From Paracentrotus lividus (lineage: Eukaryota; Echinodermata; Echinoidea; Camarodonta; Echinidae), in contig CALNVZ010000174.1 in assembly GCA_940671915.1 (NCBI GenBank), positions 78,662,148 to 78,726,147 of the forward strand: a stretch of DNA of 64,000 nt, given 5' to 3'. The position numbers were made by a program, and so were the translations under genes. Positions 1 through 11,900 of the stretch are shown one piece after another. The notes under the pieces are model-generated. The model did no database searches, was not told the origin of the DNA, and worked only from the letters and a program-made list of their open reading frames with translations. Each line of letters opens with the position of its first letter. The first letter of the stretch is position 1.

Positions 1-806
1 GATCTACAATGATGAAGATTCTAGTCTGACTTTTTGAGTCATTCTTTCATTTCAATATCTGTATTGACATTCAAAGTAAAAAGTTGGATATAAATTAAAA
101 ATTGTTGTAAAATTATTAAGAGTAACAGTTTATAAATAACATTTTACCTGAAGAGCCATGCCCGTTCCCCCCCCCCCCCCCCCGAATTCTCAGAATCTCG
201 AATGGTATCAGACATCGCTTTTCAGCACTTACGTCTAGAGGTGGTGTTGCTTCCCTTTGCATATTCTTGAGATATGCTAGTTTGTGGGCTGAAGCCACTC
301 CCCCCCCCCATTACTAAAAAGTGTGGGGCTGAAGCCACCCCCCCCCCCTAAATGGCCCGCCAGTTTCCAAACACATTTTCATTTAATTAAAAGTTCAAGA
401 CATGTGTGACATTTTTCATTTTGTCATTTTTTTTTTAATGAAAACTTTCATATAAAATTTCAGAAATAAAGTGTCTATGCCCTTTTCTGATGCTTCAGGG
501 TCATGGGCATCGGCTCAGAAAGCCTCTGTCCTCTCCTCTCTAACGTTAGCTCTCACTCTCGTCTACGTCTTGCAATAAATGCACAGAAATCACATGCGGA
601 CAGGCCCTACAACTTTATTACGAGGACAGGTCGGAGCTCAGTACAGTCACACCACACAACATCCAACTGCAATCCAATGCAGGCAACACATTCATAATCA
701 CAGACTGAAACACAAACTGTTCTATTCTGATCATACGAAAATTACGTAAATTAATTGCAATTTTAAAAGATTTATCTTTCAGTAAGTTAAATAAATCTAT
801 ATCTAC

Positions 807-887
807 CTTCTCTGTCTTGCTGCTAGATCCTCCTGAACTATTGTTTTGTATTTTATTAGAACCTTTTGGTGATGATTTACTCGCCAT
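807..887 (-). CDS. Possible first coding exon of an unrecognised small gene
   Basis: On the minus strand an ATG at 887-885 opens 27 codons (MASKSSPKGS..., Ser/Lys/Asn-rich) that end exactly in phase 0 before a reasonable donor (GTAGAT, 806-801). Upstream lies a CpG-containing stretch (about 930-960) rich in ACGT and GCGC, which is unusual for this AT-rich region and could be a promoter. A following exon may start after ...GGACAG near 525 and read RLSEPMPMTLKHQKRA to a stop near 475, in compatible phase. I do not recognise the product. A spurious open frame is a real alternative. Confidence 0.3.
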
Positions 888-3800
888 ATCTTCCGTGAAT
901 ATAGAGCGAATGAAATAAAATGAAATGTGAACGTACGCGTACGTACGAAAGCGCACGCGCGATTACTAGTATGCATATTATATGCATGTAGTGTGGATAT
1001 AACACATTCGATCTAAAATTCAGATTTTAGAGAGAGGGGCGGGTAGGGGTGGTGTAAACGGCAAATTTTAAGAGAAGAATTTTTACGCTCGGCATGTATG
1101 TAACTGGACAAAAAAGGGCGTAAACGGGGTTTGTCTTAACTTCTGAGTAATGTAATTTATATGTCCATTCTCTGGAATCGCATACACCAGGGGGGGGGGG
1201 GCAGGAAGGGGCAAAAATATATGTTTGTGCTGCAAGCGCCAAACTTTCCTCTACAAACTTGAAATTATATATCACCTAAGGTTTGCCGGCGATGGGGGTG
1301 AGGGCACCAGTAATGTGTAAATTTTATTGAGAGGTGCACCAACTTAGTATTTGGTAATCATGGTAATTGAACTAAGGAATTACATATAGAGGGAGGGGTT
1401 GTTCCTCCACAAATAATTAATACATATAATGCGAAAGCGGATCGTGAGTGGGAGTTTAAACACGAAAAAAATTAACAAAATCTGGGGGGGGGGGGAGGGG
1501 AGGAATGTTTTTTTTAAAAAAAATTCCGGCCTTTCGGCAACCGTAAGTGGTAATCGGCTTCACATTCATGCACATTTTTCCTTGGTTTTTTTTTTTTCTT
1601 TACTTTTAATTTTTTATTTTTTTAAACATTTTGCCGATTTGGCCGCCCCTCTAAGGTCAATTTGTCGCCCCTTTGAAGGGTCTTTTGCGCGCTCTACCCG
1701 GGGGCGCCGGGCCCTTAAAGCCCCCCCCCCCAGAATTCGCGCAATGTCTATTGGCCTATCTTGTGAGTTAATTGGAAAACGAAATTCGATTCTGATCCGC
1801 TTTCTTTGTTGAAACTGTTTATTCTATAAAGCACAATAAACAGTGTCTACTATTTCATTACCTTGTATATAATGTAATTTTTTTTTTTCTTACTCGAATA
1901 AAAAAATTAAATAAAACAGGATATTTGAACAGGCCGAATCCTGCATCGCCCACCCCCGATACATCCTTCTGAAATCCAACTCCCTCCCGCATCCATTAAT
2001 TTTATAATTTTAAAATGTGCGATTCAATGTCGCCGACGCGTCATGACAAAACACACGCACAAAATAATAATTAAAAAAAAAAATAAAAAAATAAAAAATG
2101 AAAACACCCTTCCTTAAAATCGTATTAAAACAATTGCATTCAAAAAGAAGTCCACCGTGAAATTCGCTTGTTTTTTACCCCCTTCTTCTTTTACTTCTTC
2201 TTTTTTTTGATTAGAAAAAATTATGGAAGAATGACAATAAATGGGGGCACTGGCCTATTTTAACGGTACTATGCCCGTTTTCCGCGGAGAATGGGCATAG
2301 GACCCACACGTATAGAGGCCCCTATATGCAGAACATGTAATTTGCTTTAGAGAAGATTTGTTTTGTTTTGTTTCGTTTCGCTCCGTTTTGTTTTGTTTTG
2401 TTACGTTTTGTTTCGTTTTTGTGTTTTTGTGTTTTTGTGTTCTTTATTTTTTTTTTGTTAAGTTTCCATGACAAGTCATGTTGAGTTCAGAAGGATCTCC
2501 TATAAAGAGCTAACTTATATTAAACTTTTTATAAATGGCTCCTCGCATTATTTATTTCGGACCCTTTCATGTCTATTGTCTAGGCCTAGGGGAAGCCCCC
2601 CCCCCCCCCCCCCTTCTCAGGCGGTCAACCATTCACGTATGTCTTTCCGGATCCCCCATCAGAGGCTTTTGAAAGGGAAGCCGTGTTTTGTTTTCCCTAT
2701 GATTTATGTTTGACTAAGATTCTACTTATCATTTTGGGAGGAAGCAAAATACACTGTTGCTCATAAAGGTTGGATATTCTTTAATGCTCCAGCAACATCT
2801 TTTTGCTCCGGCTTCAATTTTTTGATGTTGTTTGTCCCCGCTTCACCGTATCGGGACCCTGGCTTTATCTTGGACGTTCCCCCAACCGTTCCTGGTTAAT
2901 AAAAAATAAAAATAAAAAGTTTGTCAACCTCCACAATGCCCATTTTTGCAATTTTTCTCATTTTGGGGCCCCTTATTCGTTTGACCCGGCTGACCAAGGC
3001 CCCCTTCGTCCTACCCCCGCGAAACGCGTCTGAAGTATAGGGTTGTTATTGTTCTTTAAAATACGTTAAATCAAAGTTTAGGGTCACATGCTTTGATTTC
3101 TTATCTAGGGGAAGGTTTGGGTTAGTAAAAAGTGAGATCGGTGAAAAAATTAAATATTTTATCGTACCTTTATGCTCAAAACTAAGGAAATAAAAAGCAA
3201 CCACGAATATTTAATTACTATCATTTCCCAAAAAATTTTGTTTCAGCCTTGATAGCAAGATTGTAAATTGTGAATATAGTCTCTTTTTTTTCATCGTATG
3301 ATTTATGTTTGGCTGAGTTTCTACAATACATGCATTTTGGGAAGATAAAAATTTCCACCTTGTAAAAATGAATAAAATCAATTTTGAGCAATAATAATAA
3401 TAATGTAATTTATATCGCGCCAAATCCACTTTGTAGAGTGTTCAACTTTGACCCTTCACCTGGACATTAATCAAAGTCTGTGAACATAAACCCTATAACT
3501 CAGTCGTGTTTCGTGGGGGTAAGACTGCAGGGATCTTAGTCAGCCGGGTAAACAAAAAAGGGGCTCAAAAATGAGGGGAAATGGCAAAAATGGGCATTAT
3601 GGGGTTGATTTTTTTTTTTTTTTTTTCAATACCCGGGAATGGTTGAGGGAACGTCCAAAATATCGTCAGGGCCCTGAAAATGAAAATGGGGACCAATTCA
3701 AGAAATTAAAGCCAGAGCAAAAAGATGTTGCTCGGTATCACATTAAAAAATATCCAACCTTTAATTAGCAACAGCGTACATTGAATAAACTTTGACCCTT

Positions 3801-4563
3801 CCCTAAGACACTAGGCCTAGACCTAAGCCGGTTACCCAAGGTTTTTCCTGGTTGATCAGTCGGGTAAACAATAAGGGTTCCCAAAAGAGAAACTAGGCAA
3901 AAATGGGTATACTCTGACTTGTGGTTGAAAAAAAAAAGAAGAAAAGAACAACAACCGACATGGGTAATCATCAGACTTGGGAAAATTCAAGCATACGCCG
4001 GCGAATGATTTTGCTGAAGCCGCCAAACATATTCTTATTCTACCTTCTATACCTACAATAAGTGTATAATTACAATAGAGAGGATATTGAATAGAAAAAT
4101 TAAAAATATCTTCTAAAAGTTTGCAGGCCTGAGTTCTAACCGTTTTTTTTTTAATAATTTTATTTAAACCAATGTGACATCAATAATTATTATACCTATT
4201 AAATGCAGTTGATAGCCAATTTCATAATAACGCTCTACCTAGAGAAAAGAAAATAAATGTGTATTTAATATATCACATATCACAGTGGCCGCAGAGCGTC
4301 TTTTGCATTTGAAAGAGGGGCTGAGCCGAAAATGGGGGAGGATATCTGGGCGGATATCGTGGGGGCTGAACAGGCTAAAAATCACAAATCTACAATCATT
4401 TTCGCGATTTTGTACACGTTTGCTAAAAAAAAAAGAAAAAAGAGAGCGCCCCCGGCTCTGAGGCCCCTACATTGATTTACATACTTGATCACAATTGAAT
4501 ATAAGTCTGTAAAACTATATACTGTATCTTAAAAGGATAATAACAAAAATATCAAGCCTGCAA

Positions 4564-4690
4564 TAGGGGTGGATCTAGCTTTTTGCTAAGGGGGGGGGGG
4601 GGTTACCCGGAGTGAAAATTTGTAGCCAGGCACTGCGAGGGAACGGAGCGACCAAGCCCGAGGGCGCGAGGCGCCCGAGGGGGGAAGGTT
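4564..4690. repeat. Dispersed G-rich repeat, copies also in the palindrome arms
   Basis: The stretch containing a G-run, TTACCCGGAGTGAAAATT and TAGCCAGGCACTGCGAGG recurs at about 27345-27440 (same strand) and about 24770-24895 (reverse complement). The copies differ by small changes in the G-run and by a GGAACGGAGCG-type insertion here. No coding capacity is seen. It looks like the end of a mobile repeat of unknown class. Confidence 0.6.
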
Positions 4691-4697
4691 TGGTATA

Positions 4698-5311
4698 GGG
4701 ACCCTATACTATTAAAGGGGAATCCAACAAGGAGAGAATCAACCTTACAGGAAAGAGGAAAATGAGAGGAGCAATCTAAAAAAAGTTTCATCAAAATCGG
4801 TTATAAAATAAGAGAGTTATGGAATGTTTGGAAGTTAGTTGTTCTTCCTTAATGGGGATCCTCCAAAATTGGCATCATGGGCTTCAAATGGCCGATCTCA
4901 TGGACAACTCCCATTCTTTGGTACAACCAAATTTTCAGATTTTCCCGCATTTTTTCGAATATATTTACCGTGCCTTCTAGCTCAACATATGTGTGGTGAA
5001 ATATATTTTCCCATGACATATTTTGAGCTCAGATAAGAAGACAATTTTGAAGAATGGGCAATCTGAAATTTGTGTACAAAATGAATGAGAGTGTCCATAA
5101 GATCGGCCATTTTGAAGCGATGATATGCAATTTAGGATCCCCTATAGAAGGAACAACTAGACTTTCAAACTTCCCATAACTCTCTATTTTATAAACCGAT
5201 TTTGATGAAACTTTTTGGTTTTTTTTTTTTTTTTGATTGTCTCTTCATTTCCCTCTTTTTTGTAAGGTTGATTCCTCTCGGCTTGGGTGGATTCGCCCTT
5301 AAATAGGGTCT
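4698..5311. mobile_element. Non-autonomous TIR transposon (MITE), about 610 bp
   Basis: Terminal inverted repeats are visible: ACCCTAT...TTAAAGGGGAATCCA on the left (about 4700-4727) and the reverse complement of TGGATTCGCCCTTAAATAGGGT on the right (about 5287-5311). Inner sections are also mirrored: AAGTTTCATCAAAATCGGTT then GAGAGTTATGG at about 4785-4822 against CCATAACTCTC then TTTTGATGAAAC at about 5174-5212. No transposase frame is present. It shares its subterminal module with the elements at 20531, 36412 and 52302. Confidence 0.7.
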
Positions 5312-5480
5312 ACAGCCGCGGACCCAGAGATGGACGTGATAAGCGGAGAGGGGGGGGGGGGTAAGGGTGTTGAAAAATTTCCGCGTTCGGTCTGTACTCA
5401 AATTTTAAACGTACTTCATATAGGGGTACGGTCAGGTCATCCTATCATTCGGTCCCGAAGAATTGAAAGCAAAAAAAAAA

Positions 5481-5516
5481 CACCCACCCACACACATACA
5501 CACACACACACACCCA

Positions 5517-5547
<31 letters not shown>
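5481..5547. repeat. CA/CCCA microsatellite
   Basis: An almost pure (CA)n tract with interspersed CCCACC units. The His/Thr-rich frames crossing it are low-complexity translations and not genes. Confidence 0.9.
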
Positions 5548-5551
<4 letters not shown>

Positions 5552-5778
5552 AACAAGCAAAGCCACTACCATCTTAAAGCATGAATTTAAAGGCGAATTT
5601 TCTGCGTTTCCCCTCCCTATCCGAATACTTTACTCTTTATCATGTTTATTGCCTCTGATCTCCGAAAGTGCTCCCCTTTTCTCAATGACACCCCCCCCCC
5701 CCCACATTCAAATTCGTTCCGCCGCCTCTGGGTGCAACGATGCCGATCAATTCCACTGAATGTCTTTCTTAAACAGCC

Positions 5779-6372
5779 ATGTTCAACAGCCTGTTCTTTC
5801 ATTCCTTCTTCAGAAGCTCCTGCTCGTGGCACGTTCGGACTGGTGAGGACATGATTAATCTCTAAAAGGCTAAAAAAAATCTTACAATTTCTAAATCAAT
5901 GTGACAAGGATAACACGTTGCCGAAAAATAACAACAATTTGAATAAGCATATCAATGCATGCGACAGTTGCGCATTTTGGCGCCTGCACCCTCCTCCCCC
6001 TACCTTTTTTCCTTCAAATCCTGGATCTGCTGCAGCTGGTGAAACTGTGTCTCGTTTATATTATTAGAAATAGTCATATAAATTAGGTATATTTTTTTGT
6101 TTCCACAAAGAACATTACTAAACTATAAATTTTGGTAATAATTCACAACTGTTTCATTTTGAATGTTTTTAATTTACACCATCTCTGCGAGAAAAAAGGG
6201 AACTCTTGAACCTAGCAATTGTAAAGTCAGACACAGATCGAGGGGATGGGGGTTACCGCCCCTAAAAAAAGCCTTATACTTCTACCCATGTTTTATTCTC
6301 CTACACATAGCTCTTGCCCTGAAAGGAATCGACTATGAATATAAACCTGTCAACGTTGTGAAGGGGGAACAG
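5779..6372 (+). pseudogene. GSTZ1: Maleylacetoacetate isomerase (GSTZ1) N-terminal two-exon fragment
   Basis: Zeta-class glutathione transferases isomerise maleylacetoacetate in tyrosine catabolism; the N-terminal thioredoxin-like fold carries the glutathione-binding SSCSWRVR motif. Here the first exon ends RSSCSWHVRT plus one base (donor GTGAGG at 5843). The second (6311-6372) starts after ACATAG, completes the split Ala codon and reads ALALKGIDYEYKPVNVVK before GEQ and a GTACCG donor. Joined, it follows the GSTZ1 N-terminus closely. Upstream, CCT GTT CTT T(C)AT TCC would read PVLYS if one C near 5800 were absent; as written, an ATG at 5779 opens a different, in-frame start. The remaining C-terminal exons, including the expected NPMKQVP motif, are not seen before the next gene. 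It is either a truncated copy or a gene broken by assembly or indel errors. Confidence 0.7.
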
Positions 6373-7059
6373 GTACCGTATATCAGCCATCCCGTTGTGA
6401 CTCGCGTGACATTTACACAAAATTTCATATTGCAGACCTGTTTTAATCTAATATCTAATCTAATCTATTTAATGTCAGTCCCAATAAATTGTCCCTGTTA
6501 TCGTGCATTATTATTGACATACGAGAATATATTTCATTTTGAAGGAATAACAATATGGACAATACTTACAAATGCAATTTAAGAAATGATTTAGGAACAT
6601 TATTGAGGATTTGTTTATTTTCGAACCGTCACATTTTCATTTTCTTGATTTGACAGTTGATGTTTCAAATGTCCAAAATGGCTAGAAACATAAATTGATA
6701 TTAGTTTTGCAAAATGTTTCTTAAAATGTTTGCAAGTTATATATTTCTTTTAGGTAAGATCATTTACTTTTACGTCACCCCATGTTTGACTCTGGTTTGA
6801 CTCACTTTGTCAGGTTAATTAATATACACGTTTAAGTCTCTTTTTCGATACATTAAAACCATGTATTAATACTCTTCCAGATGTTTGTTTGACGGCGTTC
6901 AATATTGTTAGCATAATGTATGTCCTATGTATTCTACATTACCCATATCAATGAAGAAAAGGAGTGCATTATTGTTACAATAAAACAATGGTTGTATAGA
7001 AAGCTTTCTGAATTGGTCAATTGCCCTATTTTGCAATGCCGTAATTCGGTATAGTAAAT

Positions 7060-7340
7060 AGTGGTATATTTTACGAGCTGTGATTGGTTGAAAGGTGGTC
7101 ACGTGTCGTTCAACCATTCTGGTATGTTGAACGGTTTTTTGTTATGTTGAACGGTTTTTACCTGTGTTAAATGAATGGTGAAATCGATTGCCTTGTTGCG
7201 CAAGCGCGTAATAACAGTAAAATGGTGCGCACAACAATAGATACGCGGAGCGACAATATACGTCACAATAGCTTACTTAGCACCAAAGTTTGGCAAACAT
7301 TTGCAAGATAAACCAGATTAGGCAAGGTCAAAGATCTAGG
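7060..7340. repeat. Dispersed repeat family, copy 1 (with CCAAT/E-box-like segment)
   Basis: The left half (about 7060-7190) contains GAGCTGTGATTGGTTGAAAG and TGGTCACGTG and ends TGTGTTAAATGAATGG. It matches about 39625-39735 (GAGTTGTGATTGGCTAG, CCACGTGACC, GTGTTAAATGAATGGG). The right half (about 7190-7310: CCTTGTTGCGCAAG, ATGGTGCGCACAACAA, GATACGCGGAGC) recurs at about 7580-7690 and partly at about 10225-10310. No coding capacity is seen. Confidence 0.7.
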
Positions 7341-7552
7341 GGTCTATTACTATAATAATAGTGCATGCATCTATTAATGCAACATTACTGACTATGTGAA
7401 CTCCAAATACTAAATTATCCCTCGGGCACATCTGTTTACACTCGGCCTACGGCCTCGGTGAAATAAATGTGCCTCGGATAATTTAGTATTGTCGTGCACA
7501 TAATCTAGTATGTTGCATGGTAGAGCATGCACTATTTATATAATAGTGCACC
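7341..7552. repeat. Hairpin A: palindrome centred on CTCGGCCTACGGCCTCG
   Basis: Mirror arms run outward from the core at about 7441-7457: AATACTAAATTATCC on the left pairs with GGATAATTTAGTATT on the right. Farther out, GTGCATGCATCTATTAATGC pairs imperfectly with GCATGGTAGAGCATGCAC, and the flanking TAATAGTGCATGC also mirrors. The arms are about 100 bp. The same core, with different arms, occurs at 10067-10170. Confidence 0.75.
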
Positions 7553-7689
7553 GCGTGCACTACTACCGGCAATTTCTGCACTGCCTTGTTGCGCAAGTAA
7601 AAAATGGTGCGCACACAATAGATACGCGGAGCAACAATATACGTCACAATAGCTTAATTAGCACAAAAGTTTGGCAAACATATTGGCAA

Positions 7690-9695
7690 AGATAATAATA
7701 ATAATAACGCATTTGTATAGCGCATCTGTCTAGTTAACTATTCCGAGCGCTTTGTAAAACAAGATGAAAGTGTTGAACAACATACATGATGTAGTTACAA
7801 ACACATTCTCTTAATAAAAACGATAAGATAAGAGGGACTGCCTGTGAGGCGCACACCTCAAATCTGCCATGTCAAAGTCAAAGAGGAAAGGATTGTCAAT
7901 GCCAAAACACAGACAGTAAACATCAATATATATTTTGATAATTATATAAAGAACTACAATTTACATATAATACAACATTAATATTCAAGTTAGTATGCCT
8001 TCACAAAAAGAAATGTTTTGAGATTAGATTTGAACGTTTCTAATGTCTCCAAAGAACGAATCTGTGTAGGTAATGCATTCCATAAAGCTGGAGCAGCTGA
8101 AGAAAATGACCGATCTCCGTACATTGATACATATCTTTTTGTAACAAGCAAGTTTTTCCTGAGAGCGTAGATTACGACTAGGAACATATTCTCTAAGAAG
8201 ATTGAATATATATGCAGGCGCACAGCCATGCATTGCCTTCCAAGTAATAAGCAGAATTTTGTATTCAATACGTTCCTTTACTGGTAGCCAATGTAGCCCT
8301 TTCAAGACAGGGGAAATATGATCCTTTTGGCGGTTCTTGACAAAACTCGAGCAGCAGAGTTTTGTGCACGTTGTAGTTTAGCTAATTGACATGATGGCAT
8401 ATTATATAACAGAGAATTGCAGTAGTCAAGGCGTGAAATTACAAAAGAATGAATAATGATGGCAAGAGTTTTATTTGACAAAATCTTGCGAATTTTGCAA
8501 ATGTTTCGTAATTGAAAATACATAGCCTGACATGTCTTTGTACAAATTCATTCATTGTCATGTGACTATCGAATAACACTCCAAGATTACGTGCAGATTG
8601 TGAGGATAAACATTTGAGTTACCAACACGAATAGTATCAAACGATAAGTCACCTTCTGGTGTTTAGATGAAAGAATTAATTCACTCTTAGCATCATTGAG
8701 CTTAAGCTTGTTCCTGTTCATCCAAGCTTTGATATCAGCAAACACACTTTTCTAATTTCTGACGCTTGTTATTTACATCATCCTGATCTGACGGATTGAA
8801 TGGAATAAAATTGAGTATCATCAGCATAAAGATGGACATGTACATTATGAGCTCGTGCATATCAGCAATTGGTTTAGAATAAATGCTAAAAAGAGACGGG
8901 CCTAAAACTGAACCTTGAGGAACACCATATGAGAGGCGAATCCCTGGAGACACACATTCGCCAATCTTCACTGACTGCGAACGATCACTCATATAAGATC
9001 TGAACCAACAGTGCACGGTCTAATGTTAACATCTGAAAGGCGTATTTGTAAGATGTCTTGGTCAATGGTGTCAAACGCTGACGACAGATCGAGAAGAATC
9101 ATAAATACAGCTTGTTTATTATCTAGCGCTAGCATGATATCGTTATGAACGTTGACCAAAGCCGTCTCCGTCCATGATATTTTTTGTATGCTGACTGGTG
9201 GGGCTCATGAAAGCCATGATCATCAAGATGTTCATGGAGGCGTGAAGAGACGACCTTTCCAAAACTTTGGAAAGAAACTTAAGATTAGATATAGGGCGGT
9301 AGTTCTTCAAGTTCTCAATATCCAAATTTGGCTTTTCACAATGGGCGAACAATGGCACTTTTGAGGATCAGGAAACACACCCAGTCGAAGAGATTCATTT
9401 ATATCTAGTAATACATGGCAGTAGACATTTAACATGTTTTTTCAGGATCCAGGTTGGCAAGGGATCATCAAAAAGTAGAAGACGGTGATCGAGTTATGAT
9501 TCTTAATACTTCATCTTCAGTTGCAGGGTCGAAGGAGCATAATGCAGGTACGTCATCAGAAGAAGAAGGGATAATGTCAAGTGTCGGTGCTGCTGCTGTA
9601 GAGGCATCAAATCATTCCGTATCTTCTTTGATCTTAGTATCGAAATAGTCGCTAATTTAGAGGCTAAATCTAATCAGAGTCATGGGTAGGGTATT
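7690..9695 (-). mobile_element. Decayed CR1-like non-LTR retrotransposon (LINE), reverse transcriptase part
   Basis: Minus-strand fragments in several frames line up in the correct N-to-C order of a LINE reverse transcriptase. They are NYRPISNLKFLSKVLER (about 9295), YGVPQGSVLGPSLFSIYSKP (about 8900, with the conserved PQGSVLGP block), RLDYCNSLLYNMP (about 8400), LHWLPVKERIEYKILL (about 8280) and a C-terminal YGDRSFSSAAPALWNALPTQ (about 8120). Stops and frameshifts separate them, so the element is inactive as written and 5'-truncated. The endonuclease part is not seen. Its 3' end lies at low coordinates, with a TTTGTATAGCGC tail region and a short (AAT)n repeat at about 7690-7707. Confidence 0.85.
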
Positions 9696-9808
9696 GATAA
9701 AACCAGATTAGGCAAGGTCAAATATCTAGGGGTCTATTTACTATAATAAATACTGCATGCATCTATTAATGCAACATTACTGACTATGTGAACTCCAAAT
9801 ACTAAATA
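9695..9808. repeat. Right half of the repeat copy split by the LINE
   Basis: GATAAAACCAGATTAGGCAA and the next 100 bases match 7306-7414 almost base for base. The matching left half ends at about 7690 (GGCAAAGATAA). The LINE therefore sits inside copy 2, and copy 1 shows the uninterrupted sequence. Confidence 0.75.
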
Positions 9809-10044
9809 GAGCTACTAAATAGAACTAAATACTTCAAGAGCTGAAGAGAGGATTCATCATAGACTAGTTCACGCGTTACATTTAACTTTCAAGGTTTAAA
9901 AACTCTCCTGTTTTTACGTGTTAAGGGATTTCAAGTCTTCTGGAGAGAGGTTCATCTATAATAGTAAGGTAAGTTCAGATATACTTTGATACAATTTTCT
10001 GTTCCCATCTAATATAACATATAGTAGGCCTACATGCTTATTGT

Positions 10045-10192
10045 CGTTCAATATACAATATCATTCGTGTCCATAAATTTCAAATTTCTCTTGTGCGTTT
10101 ATATTTAAACTCGGCCTACGGCCTCGTTGAAATATAAACGCACGCGAGAAATTTGAAATTTATGGACACTCATATTATGGTATATTGCACTC
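10045..10192. repeat. Hairpin B: same core, different arms
   Basis: The core CTCGGCCTACGGCCTCG lies at about 10110-10126. The left arm GTGTCCATAAATTTCAAATT (from 10067) pairs with AATTTGAAATTTATGGACAC ending near 10170; inner parts (GCGTTTATATTT / AAATATAAACGC) also pair. The arm sequence is unrelated to hairpin A although the 17-nt centre is identical. It is followed by the family sequence GATACGCGGAGCAACAATT at about 10268. Confidence 0.75.
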
Positions 10193-10414
10193 GCTAGCAT
10201 GCACTATTTGTATAATATTGCACTCCGCGATGCCAGTAAAATGCTGCACGCAACAACTTTAACAATGGATACGCGGAGCAACAATTGACGTCATAATAGA
10301 TTGATCATTTGAATTTCTCCTTCAGGCAGATTTGATAGTACAGGAGAGTAAACCTCTTTTTTTTTTTTCTTTTTTTTTTAAACTGATAGCGTTGCTGTTG
10401 CCATGGAAAATGGT

Positions 10415-10590
10415 TTGTATGTACAATAATAATAATACTGGATTTCTTTCGTGCAATATGAGATATATTCCATTCATCAGTATAAATATTGCACTCGTCT
10501 TCGACTCTTGCAATATTCATACTGATGAATGGAATATATCTCATATTGCACTCAAGTGCATCCAATATTATATAATTATTCAACGATAGA
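10415..10590. repeat. Hairpin C: related core, third set of arms
   Basis: GTGCAATATGAGATATATTC (from 10451) pairs with GAATATATCTCATATTGCAC (ending 10552). The stem is about 45 bp per arm and nearly perfect; weaker pairing continues outward. The centre GCACTCGTCTTCGACTCTTGC resembles the core of hairpins A and B in shape (ACTCG-N-CGNCTC) but not exactly. Confidence 0.75.
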
Positions 10591-10639
10591 AATCAAGATT
10601 AAATTCAGGTTTCCTTTCATGCATTTCTTCTTAAATTTT

Positions 10640-11900
10640 CAAATGGCGAATTATTTCTGTTGTATAATAATTCAAGTGTTGACATATTTTTGAAAAGAAA
10701 TCTTTAGATATCTCCCAATTATGTACAGAGCCCCACCCCGCTCTGTACTGTGATGGACTACCTTCGGTTTATCATGGATCTTATATATCCATGGGTTTAC
10801 CGATTATTCCATCTCCTAATATGTTTTTTTTTTTTCTTAATATTATTCTAGTCAAACAATTTGTTCAATATTAGAATGATAAATAAGACTTTACCACACA
10901 TCTTTCAATATTTGTAAATTGCAAGTATTTTTTTTCATTCGTTATCGAAATATTAATTGTAAAAAAAAAAAAAAACAAAACAATACGCAAAATTGGTTCT
11001 TATCGTGTTTAAAAAAAATGTCTTTCTTTATGAGAAATTAAAATTTGAAACGAATAGGAAATATTTACAAACTTACCCTAACACTGTATTTGACAAGATT
11101 CAAACACAAAATGCAAAATCGTCAGATTTGATTTATTAAAAAAAAAAAATCTTCATTTGAAATATGTTTCAAATGCAGTGACCAAGATGGCCGCTCTTTT
11201 ATTCATTTAAGATGATTCTTTATATCTGAAATGTTTGCAAGTTTGAATACTGACATCCTTCAGTATTACTATATACACAAACCATGTTACCACGTATGAT
11301 TTGGTTTTACCCCCCCCCCACCCTTTAGGATAATTTGATTTTGACAATATGCTTTCAATCAAAGAGAAGGTGATAGATTAAAAGCAGAACCAGTTTTATG
11401 CATTTCGTCTTTAATTGCCCAACCGCAAAATTATTTCTCTCGTATAACTTAAGCATTAAAATCTGTAAAATATTATGATCTTTGAAATACAATGTCTGCC
11501 TATATTTTGTACAGAGCCCCACCCCGCTCTGCACAGTGATGGACAACCTTCGGTTTACCGATTATTCCATCTCCAAATTTCCCTCCATTTCTATAATAGA
11601 CCTAACTTCAGAATTTAAAAAATGCATAAAAGTCAACGTATTTCAAGATTCGAGTAGGCTTCATTGTGCTTTGTTTAAACAAAGTAATATGCAAACTTAT
11701 TTGTTAAAATTTCGGATTCGGTGCTTATCAATTTATGTGAGTTTTATCAATACAATTGTGTAGCAAATTAAAGTTTATAAATAGTAGTTGTAAATCGAGT
11801 ACTGACATTTCAGCCGGCCAGTGTTAGTCCCCAACTTTCATCATTAAACATTATTATGATGAGAAATTGAAATATAAAATGAAAAGAAATATTTACAATA
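10640..11900. repeat. Degenerate direct duplication of about 0.8 kb units
   Basis: TACAGAGCCCCACCCCGCTC at 10722 recurs at 11510. Both are followed by GTGATGGAC...ACCTTCGGTTT and TACCGATTATTCCATCTCC, and preceded by similar AT-rich sequence (AATTATTTCT...GTATAA). The units differ by an insertion near 10780 and many changes. No gene is evident in either unit. Confidence 0.6.

Larger units (their letters stand above)
1..5750. other. Gene-poor AT-rich stretch with G/C homopolymer runs
   Basis: Apart from the short candidate exon at 807-887 and the repeats listed separately, I see no supportable gene here. The stretch is AT-rich, with many poly-A/T tracts and unusually many uninterrupted C or G runs of about 10-16 bases (near 169, 301, 1191, 1717, 2597, 4591 and 5350). 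Open frames are short, low-complexity and lack family motifs or paired splice sites. Confidence 0.5.

Noticed and set aside
10305..10589. Overlapping frames on both strands with similar peptides
   Set aside because: Both are produced by hairpin C, whose two arms encode mirrored peptides.
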